A stretch of DNA of 64,000 bases from JANYCG01 sp031386665. GTDB lineage: Bacteria > Pseudomonadota > Gammaproteobacteria > Burkholderiales > Burkholderiaceae_C. Under the pieces are notes generated by a model. That model saw only the letters and a list, made by a program, of their open reading frames with translations, was not told the DNA's origin and ran no database searches. Location of the stretch: assembly GCA_031386665.1 (NCBI GenBank), contig JANNCN010000047.1:62001-126000 (forward strand), in the 5' to 3' direction. Shown here piece after piece: positions 42,826 to 51,570 of the stretch. The translations under genes and the position numbers were made by a program. The first letter of the stretch is position 1, and each line of letters opens with the position of its first letter.

Positions 42826-45747
42826 ATGTCCAGTACGACCGTCGCAGAGTTTGCAAGCGAACTCAAAAAATCAACCGCCACCCTGCTTGAACAGCTTCAA
42901 CAGGCGGGTGTCGCCAAGTCGGCTGCCGCCGACACCTTGACTGATGCAGACAAGCACAGCTTGTTGGCGCATTTGCAGATCAGCCACGGCACCGCGAGCC
43001 CTGAGCGCAAAAAAATCACCTTGGTAAAAAAGTCGACCACCGAAATCAAGCAGGCGGATGCGTCTGGCAAGGTTCGAACCATTCCGGTGGCCACCAAGAA
43101 AATGCGCACCTTCATTCGCCGTGACGACGGAGCGGACGCGCCTGCTGAAGAGACACCTGAACACATCGCCGAGGCATCGCCTGTCTCAGTGATCGACAGC
43201 GCCGAACTGGCTCGTCGCGAAGAAGAAGCGCGTCGCCAAGCCGAGTTGATTCGCCGCCAGGAAGAAGAATTGGCGCACAGGCGTCTGGAGCGCGAACAGC
43301 TAGATCTGCGCGCGCGCGAGGCGGCTGAACAAGCCGCGAGTCAGGCAATTGAAGCGCAAAAACGCAACGCAGCCGCTGAGGCGGCCACTGCGTCAGCTGC
43401 AACAACAGACACGGCCAAAGCCACTGAAGCTCAGATACAAATCAAAGCCCAAGAACAGCAAGCGGCTTTGGAGCAAGCCCAGGCGCTTGCCCGCGAAAAG
43501 GCCGCCGCCCAATCCAAAGTGCAAGCCGCCGAAGAGGCTGCGCGCGCTGTCGACTTGGGAGATCGCCGCCGCAAAGCCGAGGCTGAGGCCGCGGCTATTC
43601 GCCTGATGATGTCGGCACCCGCCAAAAAGGCCCCGCCACCCAAAAAGATCGAAGAAGTCAAGCCTGTCGCCAAGCTCAATGCTGCAGATGCCGCTAAAAA
43701 AGGCACCTTGCACAAGCCTGCTACTGGTTCGGTTCAACCCAAGCCAGCCAAGCCAGCGGGCTCCACCGCACCCGGTTCCACCACAGGCGTGGCGGGCAAA
43801 GAAGTCAAGTCAGCCAAGCTGTCCAGCAGCTGGGCGGGCGACCCAGCCAAGAAAAAAGGCATTCCAACCCGTGGCGACACGGGTACCGGTACTGGTCGTT
43901 CGACCAACTGGCGTGCAGGCCCGCGTGGCCGTCGCGGCAGCAATGACCGAGATCGTGATGACCATTCAGCAGCGCCCGTTATGGAAGCCCGGATCATGGA
44001 GGTCCATGTTCCTGAAACCATCACGGTGGCAGAGCTGGCCCACAAAATGGCGGTCAAAGCCTCTGAGGTGATCAAGCACTTGATGAAGCTGGGCCAAATG
44101 GTCACCATCAACCAGCCGCTGGATCAAGACACCGCCATGATTCTGGTGGAGGAAATGGGCCACAAAGCCATTGTGGCGTCTCTGGACGACCCGGAAGCCT
44201 TCACCGAAGATGAAGTTCTTCAACAAGATGCCGAACTGTTGCCCCGCGCTCCCGTGGTGACCGTGATGGGCCACGTTGACCACGGAAAAACGTCGCTATT
44301 GGACTACATTCGCACGGCCAAAGTGGCCTCGGGCGAAGCCGGTGGCATCACCCAGCACATTGGTGCTTACCATGTTGAAACACCGCGCGGCGTGATTTCG
44401 TTTCTGGACACGCCCGGCCACGAGGCCTTCACGGCCATGCGTGCCCGCGGTGCCAAGGCGACTGACATCGTGATTTTGGTGGTGGCCGCCGACGACGGCG
44501 TGATGCCGCAAACCAAGGAAGCCATCAAACACGCCAAAGCGGCTGGTGTACCCATCGTTGTGGCGATCAACAAAATTGACAAGCCTGATGCCAATCCAGA
44601 GCGCGTCAAAAACGAGCTGGTGGTTGAAGAGGTCGTTCCTGAGGAATTTGGCGGCGAGTCCCCGTTTGTACCGGTTTCAGCCAAGACTGGCGCAGGCATC
44701 GATGCGCTCTTAGAGCAAGTTTTGCTGCAAGCCGAGGTGCTTGAACTTCGCGCGCCGGTCAATGCCATGGCGAAAGGGCTCGTGATTGAGGCTCGTCTGG
44801 ACAAAGGGCGTGGCCCGGTTGCCACTATATTGGTGCAGTCTGGCACGCTCAAAACCGGCGATGTCGTGCTGGCGGGTCAAACTTTTGGCCGTGTTCGCGC
44901 CATGCTGGACGAAAACGGAAAATCCATCAAAACGGCCGGGCCGTCGATTCCGGTGGAAATTCAAGGTCTGACCGAAGTACCGCAAGCAGGTGATGAATTC
45001 ATGGTCATGGCCGACGAGCGCCGCGCCCGGGAAATTGCAACCTACCGTGCTGGCAAGTTCCGCAACACCAAGCTGGCCAAACAGCAGGCCGCCAAGTTGG
45101 AGAATATGTTCACCGACATGACTGCAGGCGAAGTCAAACTCGTGCCGATCATTGTCAAAGCCGATGTGCAAGGTTCGCAAGAAGCCTTGGCTCAATCGCT
45201 GCTCAAGCTCTCGACCGACGAGGTCAAAGTGCAAATGGTGTACACGGCAGTCGGTGCGATCAGCGAATCGGATGTCAACTTGGCCATCGCCTCCAAGGCT
45301 GTGATCATTGGGTTCAACACCCGGGCCGACGCGGGTGCCCGCAAGCTGGCGGAAAACAATGGTGTGGACATTCGCTACTACGACATCATTTACGATGCGG
45401 TCGACGAGTTGAAGTTGGCCATGTCGGGCATGTTGACGCCAGACAAGAAGGAAGAAGTCATTGGCACCGCCGAGATTCGCCAAGTGTTCAAAGTGTCCAA
45501 GATTGGCTCGATTGCGGGTTGTATGGTCACGGCTGGTGTGGTCCGTCGCTCTGCTCGGCTTCGATTGCTGCGCGAGAACTTGGTCATCTTCACGGGCGAG
45601 TTGGACTCTCTCAAGCGCTTCAAGGACGATGCCAAAGAGGTCAAGGAAAGCTTTGAGTGCGGCTTGAACATCAAGAACTACAACGACATTCAAGAGGGTG
45701 ACGTGCTGGAGTTCTTTGAAATTCGCGAAGTTGCGCGGACACTGTAA
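42826..45747 (+). CDS. infB: Translation initiation factor IF-2
   Basis: 973 residues. N-terminal IF2_N module (SSTTVAEFASELKKSTATLL), then a long charged, alanine-rich linker (about 110-340; coiled-coil-like, QAASQAIEAQKRNAAAEAAT), a second IF2_N-like module (VPETITVAELAHKMAVKASE), and the GTPase: G1 GHVDHGKTSLLDYI, G3 DTPGHEAFTAM, G4 NKIDKP. C-terminal domains C1 and C2 end with FEIREVARTL. Delivers initiator tRNA to the 30S subunit. Confidence 0.97.
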   Translation: MSSTTVAEFASELKKSTATLLEQLQQAGVAKSAAADTLTDADKHSLLAHLQISHGTASPERKKITLVKKSTTEIKQADASGKVRTIPVATKKMRTFIRRDDGADAPAEETPEHIAEASPVSVIDSAELARREEEARRQAELIRRQEEELAHRRLEREQLDLRAREAAEQAASQAIEAQKRNAAAEAATASAATTDTAKATEAQIQIKAQEQQAALEQAQALAREKAAAQSKVQAAEEAARAVDLGDRRRKAEAEAAAIRLMMSAPAKKAPPPKKIEEVKPVAKLNAADAAKKGTLHKPATGSVQPKPAKPAGSTAPGSTTGVAGKEVKSAKLSSSWAGDPAKKKGIPTRGDTGTGTGRSTNWRAGPRGRRGSNDRDRDDHSAAPVMEARIMEVHVPETITVAELAHKMAVKASEVIKHLMKLGQMVTINQPLDQDTAMILVEEMGHKAIVASLDDPEAFTEDEVLQQDAELLPRAPVVTVMGHVDHGKTSLLDYIRTAKVASGEAGGITQHIGAYHVETPRGVISFLDTPGHEAFTAMRARGAKATDIVILVVAADDGVMPQTKEAIKHAKAAGVPIVVAINKIDKPDANPERVKNELVVEEVVPEEFGGESPFVPVSAKTGAGIDALLEQVLLQAEVLELRAPVNAMAKGLVIEARLDKGRGPVATILVQSGTLKTGDVVLAGQTFGRVRAMLDENGKSIKTAGPSIPVEIQGLTEVPQAGDEFMVMADERRAREIATYRAGKFRNTKLAKQQAAKLENMFTDMTAGEVKLVPIIVKADVQGSQEALAQSLLKLSTDEVKVQMVYTAVGAISESDVNLAIASKAVIIGFNTRADAGARKLAENNGVDIRYYDIIYDAVDELKLAMSGMLTPDKKEEVIGTAEIRQVFKVSKIGSIAGCMVTAGVVRRSARLRLLRENLVIFTGELDSLKRFKDDAKEVKESFECGLNIKNYNDIQEGDVLEFFEIREVARTL

Positions 45748-45763
45748 AAAGACTTCGACAAGC

Positions 45764-46135
45764 ATGCGCAGAAAAGCCGCCACACCCAACCGCGCCTTCA
45801 AGGTTGCCGATCAGATCCAGCGAGACCTGACGGAATTGATTGCGCGCGAGTTGAAAGACCCGAGGGTTGGCATGGTGACCATTCAAGCGGTAGAGGTAAC
45901 GCCTGACTATGCCCACGCCAAAGTATTTTTCAGCCTATTGACTGGCGACTCAGCCGCCTGTCAAGAAGGTTTGAATCAGGCGGCGGGGTTTTTAAGGGCT
46001 GGCCTTTTCAAACGCCTGCACATTCACACGGTGCCAACTTTGCATTTTGTGTTTGACCGCACCACAGAGCGGGCCTCGGACATGAATGCGCTGATTGCGC
46101 AAGCGGTCGCCTCGCGATCGAAGAATCCGGAGTAG
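45764..46135 (+). CDS. rbfA: Ribosome-binding factor A
   Basis: 123 residues from the ATG at 45764, 16 bases after infB. 30S maturation factor with a KH-like fold: RAFKVADQIQRDLTELIARE, LKDPRVGMVTIQAVEVTPDY, AHAKVFFSLL and LHFVFDRTTERASDMNALI. All are standard for RbfA. Ends five bases before truB. Confidence 0.95.
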   Translation: MRRKAATPNRAFKVADQIQRDLTELIARELKDPRVGMVTIQAVEVTPDYAHAKVFFSLLTGDSAACQEGLNQAAGFLRAGLFKRLHIHTVPTLHFVFDRTTERASDMNALIAQAVASRSKNPE

Positions 46136-46139
46136 ACAG

Positions 46140-47138
46140 ATGAATGCGCCACGTGCACGGGTCACTAGGCGCCCCGTGCATGGGGTGCTGTTGCTCGACA
46201 AACCGCTGGGTTGGTCAAGTAACGATGCCTTACAAAAAGTCAAATGGCTGTTGCGGGCAGAAAAGGCAGGGCACACAGGCACGTTGGACCCGCTGGCCAC
46301 AGGGGTTTTGCCCTTGTGTTTTGGTGCAGCGACCAAATTCAGTCAATTGCAGCTGGATGCGGATAAGCGGTATGAGGCCGTTGCCAAGCTGGGTGAAAAA
46401 TCCAGCACCGGAGATGCTGAAGGCAATGTGATTGAGCGGCGCGCTGTGGTGGTGAATGACGCTGACGTCGAACGGGTGGTGCACCAGTACACCGGGGCGA
46501 TCAAGCAAGTCCCGCCTATGTACAGTGCCCTGAAAAAGGATGGAAAAGCGCTATACGAGTATGCGCGTGCAGGCATCAACGTCGAGCGGGAAGCCCGCGA
46601 CGTGACGATTTTTGAACTGCAGGCAACGCTGAACCAAGTTGACCTGGTGGCGCCGACGATTCACCTGGTGGTGAAGTGCAGCAAGGGCACCTACATTCGC
46701 ACTTTGAGCGAAGACATCGGTGAAGCTTTGGGGTGTGGAGCCCATTTGACGCAGTTGCGCCGTGTCGGAACTGGCGGATTTGACGTGGCGCGATGTGTCA
46801 CGTTGGCGCAGTTGGAAGACATGACTGAGGACGAACGGTTGGCCTGTTTGTTGCCCGTTCAGTCCTTGTTGTCTGACCATGTGCGGATCGATTTGGGCCC
46901 CGGTGATGCCGATCGATTTTTGAGTGGCGTCCGCCGTCGGGGCGATTGGCCAGATGCTAGGCAAGTGGCCGTTTTTGGGCCAGCCTTGCCTGGAAGGCAA
47001 AGTACAGAGGTTGATCAGAACGGTCTGATTGACGAGAGAGTTTCGAACAAAGAGGTGTTGCTGGGATCTGCCCAGGTCAGCGCTGGAGAGTTGATACCAG
47101 GACGATTGCTGAGTCCTACCGAAATTGAACAGATTTAA
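46140..47138 (+). CDS. truB: tRNA pseudouridine55 synthase TruB
   Basis: 332 residues from the ATG at 46140. Makes pseudouridine 55 in the tRNA T arm. Motif I HGVLLLDKPLGWSSNDALQK, catalytic D50 in AGHTGTLDPLATGVLPLCFG, and the tyrosine motif KQVPPMYSALKKDGKALYEY. The C-terminal part is longer than in short TruBs, with a PUA-like tail. The gene adjoins typA as usual in this lineage. Confidence 0.95.
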   Translation: MNAPRARVTRRPVHGVLLLDKPLGWSSNDALQKVKWLLRAEKAGHTGTLDPLATGVLPLCFGAATKFSQLQLDADKRYEAVAKLGEKSSTGDAEGNVIERRAVVVNDADVERVVHQYTGAIKQVPPMYSALKKDGKALYEYARAGINVEREARDVTIFELQATLNQVDLVAPTIHLVVKCSKGTYIRTLSEDIGEALGCGAHLTQLRRVGTGGFDVARCVTLAQLEDMTEDERLACLLPVQSLLSDHVRIDLGPGDADRFLSGVRRRGDWPDARQVAVFGPALPGRQSTEVDQNGLIDERVSNKEVLLGSAQVSAGELIPGRLLSPTEIEQI

Positions 47139-47149
47139 GAAAGTGAACC

Positions 47150-48979
47150 ATGAGCCACAAGCAAATTAGAAACATCGCCATCATTGCCCACGTTGACCAC
47201 GGCAAAACCACCATGGTCGACCAGCTGCTTCGCCAGTCTGGCACCTTCGCGCAACATGAAAAAGTGGTTGATACCGTGATGGACAACAACGCGATTGAAA
47301 AAGAGCGTGGCATCACAATTTTGGCCAAAAACTGTGCTGTGACCTGGGAAGGCACTCACATCAATATTGTGGACACACCGGGACATGCTGACTTTGGCGG
47401 CGAAGTTGAACGCGCTTTGAGCATGGTTGATGGCGTTGTCTTGCTGATTGACGCGCAAGAAGGCCCCATGCCTCAAACCCGTTTTGTAACCAAGAAAGCC
47501 TTGGCTTTGGGCTTGAAGCCGATCTTGGTGGTCAATAAGGTCGATAAACCAGGTGCCCGGCCAGCTTACGTCGTCAACGCAGCATTTGACTTATTCGACA
47601 AGCTCGGTGCGACCGATGAGCAGCTTGATTTTCCGGTGGTCTATGCCTCTGGCATTAACGGCTGGTCGTCGTTGGAAGAGGGCGAGCCCAATGAGCAATG
47701 GGGCCCTGACATGTCGGCTCTGTTCAATACCGTGCTCAAGCACGTGCCGTCCCAAAAGGGCGACCCGGCAGCACCTTTGCAACTGCAAATTTCAGCACTT
47801 GACTTCTCGACCTTTGTGGGCCGCATCGGTGTGGGCCGTATCAGCCAGGGCACCGTTAGGCCGATGATGGACGTGGTGGTGATGGAAGGCCCGGACGGTA
47901 AAGCAGTGAAGGGACGTATCAACCAGGTCTTGACCTTCCAGGGCCTGGAGCGCGTGCAGACGAATGAAGCAGGCCCCGGTGAAATCGTACTGATCAATGG
48001 CCTGACGGACATCGGTATTGGTGTCACCATCACTGACCCGGTCACGCCCGCGCCGCTCCCCATGCTCAAGGTGGATGAGCCCACACTGACTATGAACTTC
48101 TGCGTCAATACCAGCCCGCTGGCAGGCCGCGAAGGTAAGTACGTCACCAGTCGCCAGATTTGGGATCGTCTGCAAAAAGAGCTGCAACACAACGTGGCCT
48201 TGCGCGTCAAAGAAACCGATGAAGAGGGCATCTTTGAAGTGATGGGCCGGGGCGAGTTGCACTTGACCATTTTGTTGGAAAACATGCGCCGCGAAGGTTA
48301 TGAGCTGGCTGTGTCCAAACCACGCGTCGTGTTCAAGCACGTCGGCGGTGACGTGCATGAGCCGATCGAGATGGTAACAGCTGACATCGAAGACCAACAC
48401 CAAGGCGGCGTGATGCAGGCCCTGGGAGAGCGTAAAGGCGAGCTGGTCAACATGGAGCCCGATGGCCGTGGCCGTGTTCGTTTGGAGTACCGCATCCCCG
48501 CGCGTGGCTTGATCGGTTTCACCAACGAGTTTTTGAACTTGACGCGTGGTACTGGTCTGATCTCCAACATCTTCGACAGCTATGAAGCCCACAAGGGCGA
48601 CATTGGTGGCCGCAAAAACGGTGTGCTGATCTCCATGGACGCGGGCGAAATCTTCACCTACGCTTTGGGCAAGCTCGACGACCGCGGCCGCATGTTTGTG
48701 CGCGCCAATGACCCGGTTTACGAGGGCATGATCGTCGGCATCCACAGCCGTGAAAACGACCTGGTCGTCAACGCCACCCGTACCAAGCAGTTGACCAACT
48801 TTCGGGTCAGCGGCAAGGAAGACGCGATCAAGATCACACCGCCCATCGAGTGCACACTGGAATATGGTGTCGAATTCATTGAGGACGACGAATTGGTCGA
48901 AATCACGCCCAAGTCCATTCGCTTGCGCAAACGTCACTTGAGCGAGAGCGATCGCAAAAAGGCAGGTCGCGGGCTTTAA
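47150..48979 (+). CDS. typA: Ribosome-associated GTPase TypA/BipA
   Basis: 609 residues. Translational GTPase family: G1 AHVDHGKTTMVDQLL, G2 EKERGITILAKNCAV, G3 DTPGHADFGGEVERAL, G4 NKVDKPGARPAY, followed by domains II, III and V and the unique BipA C-terminal region (GEIFTYALGKLDDRGRMFVR, KQLTNFRVSGKEDAIKITPP). Involved in 50S assembly and stress adaptation. Starts 11 bases after truB. Confidence 0.97.
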   Translation: MSHKQIRNIAIIAHVDHGKTTMVDQLLRQSGTFAQHEKVVDTVMDNNAIEKERGITILAKNCAVTWEGTHINIVDTPGHADFGGEVERALSMVDGVVLLIDAQEGPMPQTRFVTKKALALGLKPILVVNKVDKPGARPAYVVNAAFDLFDKLGATDEQLDFPVVYASGINGWSSLEEGEPNEQWGPDMSALFNTVLKHVPSQKGDPAAPLQLQISALDFSTFVGRIGVGRISQGTVRPMMDVVVMEGPDGKAVKGRINQVLTFQGLERVQTNEAGPGEIVLINGLTDIGIGVTITDPVTPAPLPMLKVDEPTLTMNFCVNTSPLAGREGKYVTSRQIWDRLQKELQHNVALRVKETDEEGIFEVMGRGELHLTILLENMRREGYELAVSKPRVVFKHVGGDVHEPIEMVTADIEDQHQGGVMQALGERKGELVNMEPDGRGRVRLEYRIPARGLIGFTNEFLNLTRGTGLISNIFDSYEAHKGDIGGRKNGVLISMDAGEIFTYALGKLDDRGRMFVRANDPVYEGMIVGIHSRENDLVVNATRTKQLTNFRVSGKEDAIKITPPIECTLEYGVEFIEDDELVEITPKSIRLRKRHLSESDRKKAGRGL

Positions 48980-49130
48980 GCGCCCAGTCCGGGGGTTGAT
49001 TGCCTGCACTTTAATCGATTGATTCGGGGCCAACTGGCTCCGTTTTCATTCACATCGCGTACAACTTTGGGGGCTTCCACCACTAACGCTTCCCACACCG
49101 CCTTACGCCGCCTTCTAAACCCCTCGATCC

Positions 49131-50006
49131 ATGCCGTTTTTGACCCACAATCGCGCCGTCATCGTGATGCTGGCTGTTGCCCTAATGTGGTCTACCGCAG
49201 GGGTTGTCACGCGCCACCTTGAAGCCGCCAAAAGTTTTGAAGTGACGTTTTGGCGCAGCTTTTTCACCGTCCTTAGCCTGGCGGTGTTGTTGCCGCTTTT
49301 CAAGGGGCGTGACGTGTTTGCCAAAATACGCCACGCTGGCAGGGCGTTTTGGATTTCCAGCGTTTGCTGGTGCGGCATGTTCACATTTTTCATGGTGGCG
49401 CTCATGCTCAGCAGCGTGGCCAACGTTTTGGTGACCATGTCCATTGGGCCCTTGTTAACTGCCTTGGTTGCACGTGTGTTCATTGGGCATCGTATTCCTT
49501 TTCGCACTTGGGCGGCCATTTTTGTGGCTGGGTTGGGGATTGCCTGGATGTTTGCAGCGCAAGTCACTGGCGGGCAGCTTTTGGGCACTCTGGTCGCCTT
49601 GGGTGTGCCGCTCGCGGGCGCCATCAACTGGACAGTGACTCAGCACGCGCATGACCAAGGGCACGATGTCGATTTGGTGCCCGCAGTGTTGGCGGGTGCG
49701 GTTTTGTCTTGCGTGTTGACCTTGCCCCTGGCGTTTCCGCTGCAGGCCACAGCCCACGACATTACCTTGCTGGCAGGACTGGGGGTGGGTCAGCTTGCCA
49801 TACCGTGCGTGCTGTCGGTCGTGTGTGCCCAGGTTCTCAAAGCGCCTGAGGTGTCCCTGTTGGCGCTGCTTGAAGTACCTTTTGGTATTCTGCTGGCCTG
49901 GCTGGGGGCCAACGAAGCCCCGGATTCCAGCGTCATTTTGGGTGGTGCTTTGGTTATTGGCGCTTTGGTAACCAACGAGCTAGTGGGTTGGCGGCAGCGG
50001 GGGTAG
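49131..50006 (+). CDS. EamA/DMT-superfamily transporter
   Basis: 291 residues, about ten transmembrane helices in two EamA repeats (AVIVMLAVALMWSTAGVVTR at the start; LGVPLAGAINWTVTQHAHDQ in the second half). Likely a metabolite exporter; substrate unknown. Its last 27 bases overlap the 3' end of the convergent histidine kinase gene. Confidence 0.88.
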   Translation: MPFLTHNRAVIVMLAVALMWSTAGVVTRHLEAAKSFEVTFWRSFFTVLSLAVLLPLFKGRDVFAKIRHAGRAFWISSVCWCGMFTFFMVALMLSSVANVLVTMSIGPLLTALVARVFIGHRIPFRTWAAIFVAGLGIAWMFAAQVTGGQLLGTLVALGVPLAGAINWTVTQHAHDQGHDVDLVPAVLAGAVLSCVLTLPLAFPLQATAHDITLLAGLGVGQLAIPCVLSVVCAQVLKAPEVSLLALLEVPFGILLAWLGANEAPDSSVILGGALVIGALVTNELVGWRQRG

Positions 50007-51182
50007 TGTGGTTTTGCGGGGCAACGAAAAGTGGAAGGTTGAGCCCTTCCCAAGAGTCGACTCAACTCGTACGCTTCCGCCGTGAGCGTCAACGAACCTT
50101 TGCACGATGGCCAGGCCTAAGCCAGTGCCTTCAGAATTGTCCGGATCTGATTCGCCCTTTTCGAACACGCTGGCCAGCATGGCCTCGGGGATTCCTGCGC
50201 CGTTGTCGCTAACCCAGCAATCAATGAAGCCTGCCGCATTGCCGTCTGGGCCAGTATGAGCTGCTGCAACAATGATTTCACCGCCAGGTGTGTAGCGGAT
50301 GGCGTTGGACAACAAGTTCTGCAAGATGCGTTTCAACAAACCAGCGTCGGCATAAGCGCTCAGATCATCCGGCACTTGATTGATCAGGCGTGCTTTGCTG
50401 TTTTCTACAAGCGGCTGGATTTCCTCGATCAACGACTCCACCAGAGGCCATAGATCAAACTCGCGTCGCTCCAGTTTGATGCCATCGACCCCAGAAGAAT
50501 CTTTCGACTCGTCCAGACTGCCCAGATTCGCGTTTTCCTCAAGCACTTTGCGAACCAAACCTTCGAGCTGTTGAACACTGCGACGAAGCGTTCTGAGCAT
50601 TTGGGCAGAGTCTGGCGTAAAACCCAATTTTGGCAGCCGGCTTTCCAGAACCCTTCCGGCCAGTGAAATTGCAAACAAAGGCGTTTGCAAATCGTGCGCC
50701 ACAAAGGCGAGATACTCCTCACGTTTTCGCGTGACCTCAAGCGCGCGCTGGCTGGAATAAGTCTGCAACGCCATACCAATAGCCAAGTCGAAAACCCGGT
50801 TGATCACGTGAAACGGTCTGCCCTGCAGCGTGATGCCGTTCTCACTTGCCAGGTCGTGAATACAGCCACGCAGAATGTTGTATTCCGCAACCACCTCCTC
50901 AATGTCAAAACCGTCGGTCAGCCGTTGCTTACCATGCGTTTGAGCGCTTTCCTCGACCAACGCCTCAGGAATCGTCTGGTTGGAGTTTTTCTCAAGCGCT
51001 TCTGCCAATTCAGTGAGCAGGTTGGGAATGTGATCGTTGAGCGTGGGTGTGTCGAGGTGCTTTGCCGATGGCAGCGCTCGCACTTGCTTTCGCCATCGCG
51101 CAAGCAGTGCGTCCCGCTGCTGGTCTACGAGCGCGGCGAGTTTGTCAAGATCCGATTGGGCCATATTGCGCGTGTTTTCCAT
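49980..51182 (-). CDS. Sensor histidine kinase with RsbRD-like N-terminus
   Basis: 400 residues from the ATG at 51182. No transmembrane segment, so cytoplasmic. N-terminal helical sensor about 12-140 resembling the RsbRD/histidine kinase N-terminal region (DQQRDALLARWRKQVRALP). Dimerisation/phosphoacceptor with H163 in LAFVAHDLQTPLFAISLAGR; HATPase with N box LLKRILQNLLSNAIRYTPGG, G1 DNGAGIP, G2 GTGLGLAIV. No response regulator lies next to it (orphan). Ends overlapping the DMT transporter gene. Confidence 0.88.
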   Translation of the reverse strand: MENTRNMAQSDLDKLAALVDQQRDALLARWRKQVRALPSAKHLDTPTLNDHIPNLLTELAEALEKNSNQTIPEALVEESAQTHGKQRLTDGFDIEEVVAEYNILRGCIHDLASENGITLQGRPFHVINRVFDLAIGMALQTYSSQRALEVTRKREEYLAFVAHDLQTPLFAISLAGRVLESRLPKLGFTPDSAQMLRTLRRSVQQLEGLVRKVLEENANLGSLDESKDSSGVDGIKLERREFDLWPLVESLIEEIQPLVENSKARLINQVPDDLSAYADAGLLKRILQNLLSNAIRYTPGGEIIVAAAHTGPDGNAAGFIDCWVSDNGAGIPEAMLASVFEKGESDPDNSEGTGLGLAIVQRFVDAHGGSVRVESTLGKGSTFHFSLPRKTTLPPLPPTH

Positions 51183-51570
51183 GGTGAATTGTGGATGCCC
51201 TTTAAGCAAATCCGAGGCAAACCGATGATGAGTTCATTGGGTGAGTGGACACCTGCCAACATCACCTTCGCAAGTGAGTTTTATCTTGTGTTCGGCTTTA
51301 TTAGTATAGCAATACTTCTATATTATTAGAGGGTTACAAGCCGCTTAGAAAAAATTTCTGGTGACTTCGCTTGATTTTAAAGAAAAATTGACACACATGT
51401 TCATTCAGTGTCAGAAGTCATATTAAGAAATTGCTAGGGCGCCTCGCTAGCTGCAATCTCTGCCGTTTGCTGGTTTGGTTTGGTGACCTTGATGATTTCA
51501 ATATTTGAGCCTTTTCGACTCAGCTTGCTTGCACTTGGGAATCGCAGGCTACCCAATACGGGGATTGCCG
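51183..51570. other. Intergenic region with repeat R7 and an inverted repeat
   Basis: About 390 bases without a firm gene. It holds the degenerate repeat copy R7 (51303-51345) and nested inverted repeats TGACTTC (51362-51368)/GAAGTCA (51414-51420) and TGACAC (51389-51394)/GTGTCA (51408-51413). On the minus strand a run of about 48 codons (ending at TAG 51434-51436, with LRFPSASKLSRKGSNIEIIK) is open in a frame different from the C13 peptidase; it has no clear start and may be chance. Confidence 0.5.
51303..51345 (+). repeat. Repeat copy R7 (degenerate)
   Basis: GTATAGCAATACTTCTATAT TATTAGAGGGTTACAAGCC-type sequence: the AGCAA and TATATTATT parts match the family, the core CGAGAGCTAGAGGCC is decayed to TTAGAGGGTTACAAGCC. 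Assigned by position-wise similarity only. Confidence 0.5.

Noticed and set aside
47792..49033. 413-codon open frame on the minus strand
   Set aside because: Antisense to typA/BipA; high third-position GC bias makes such frames by chance.
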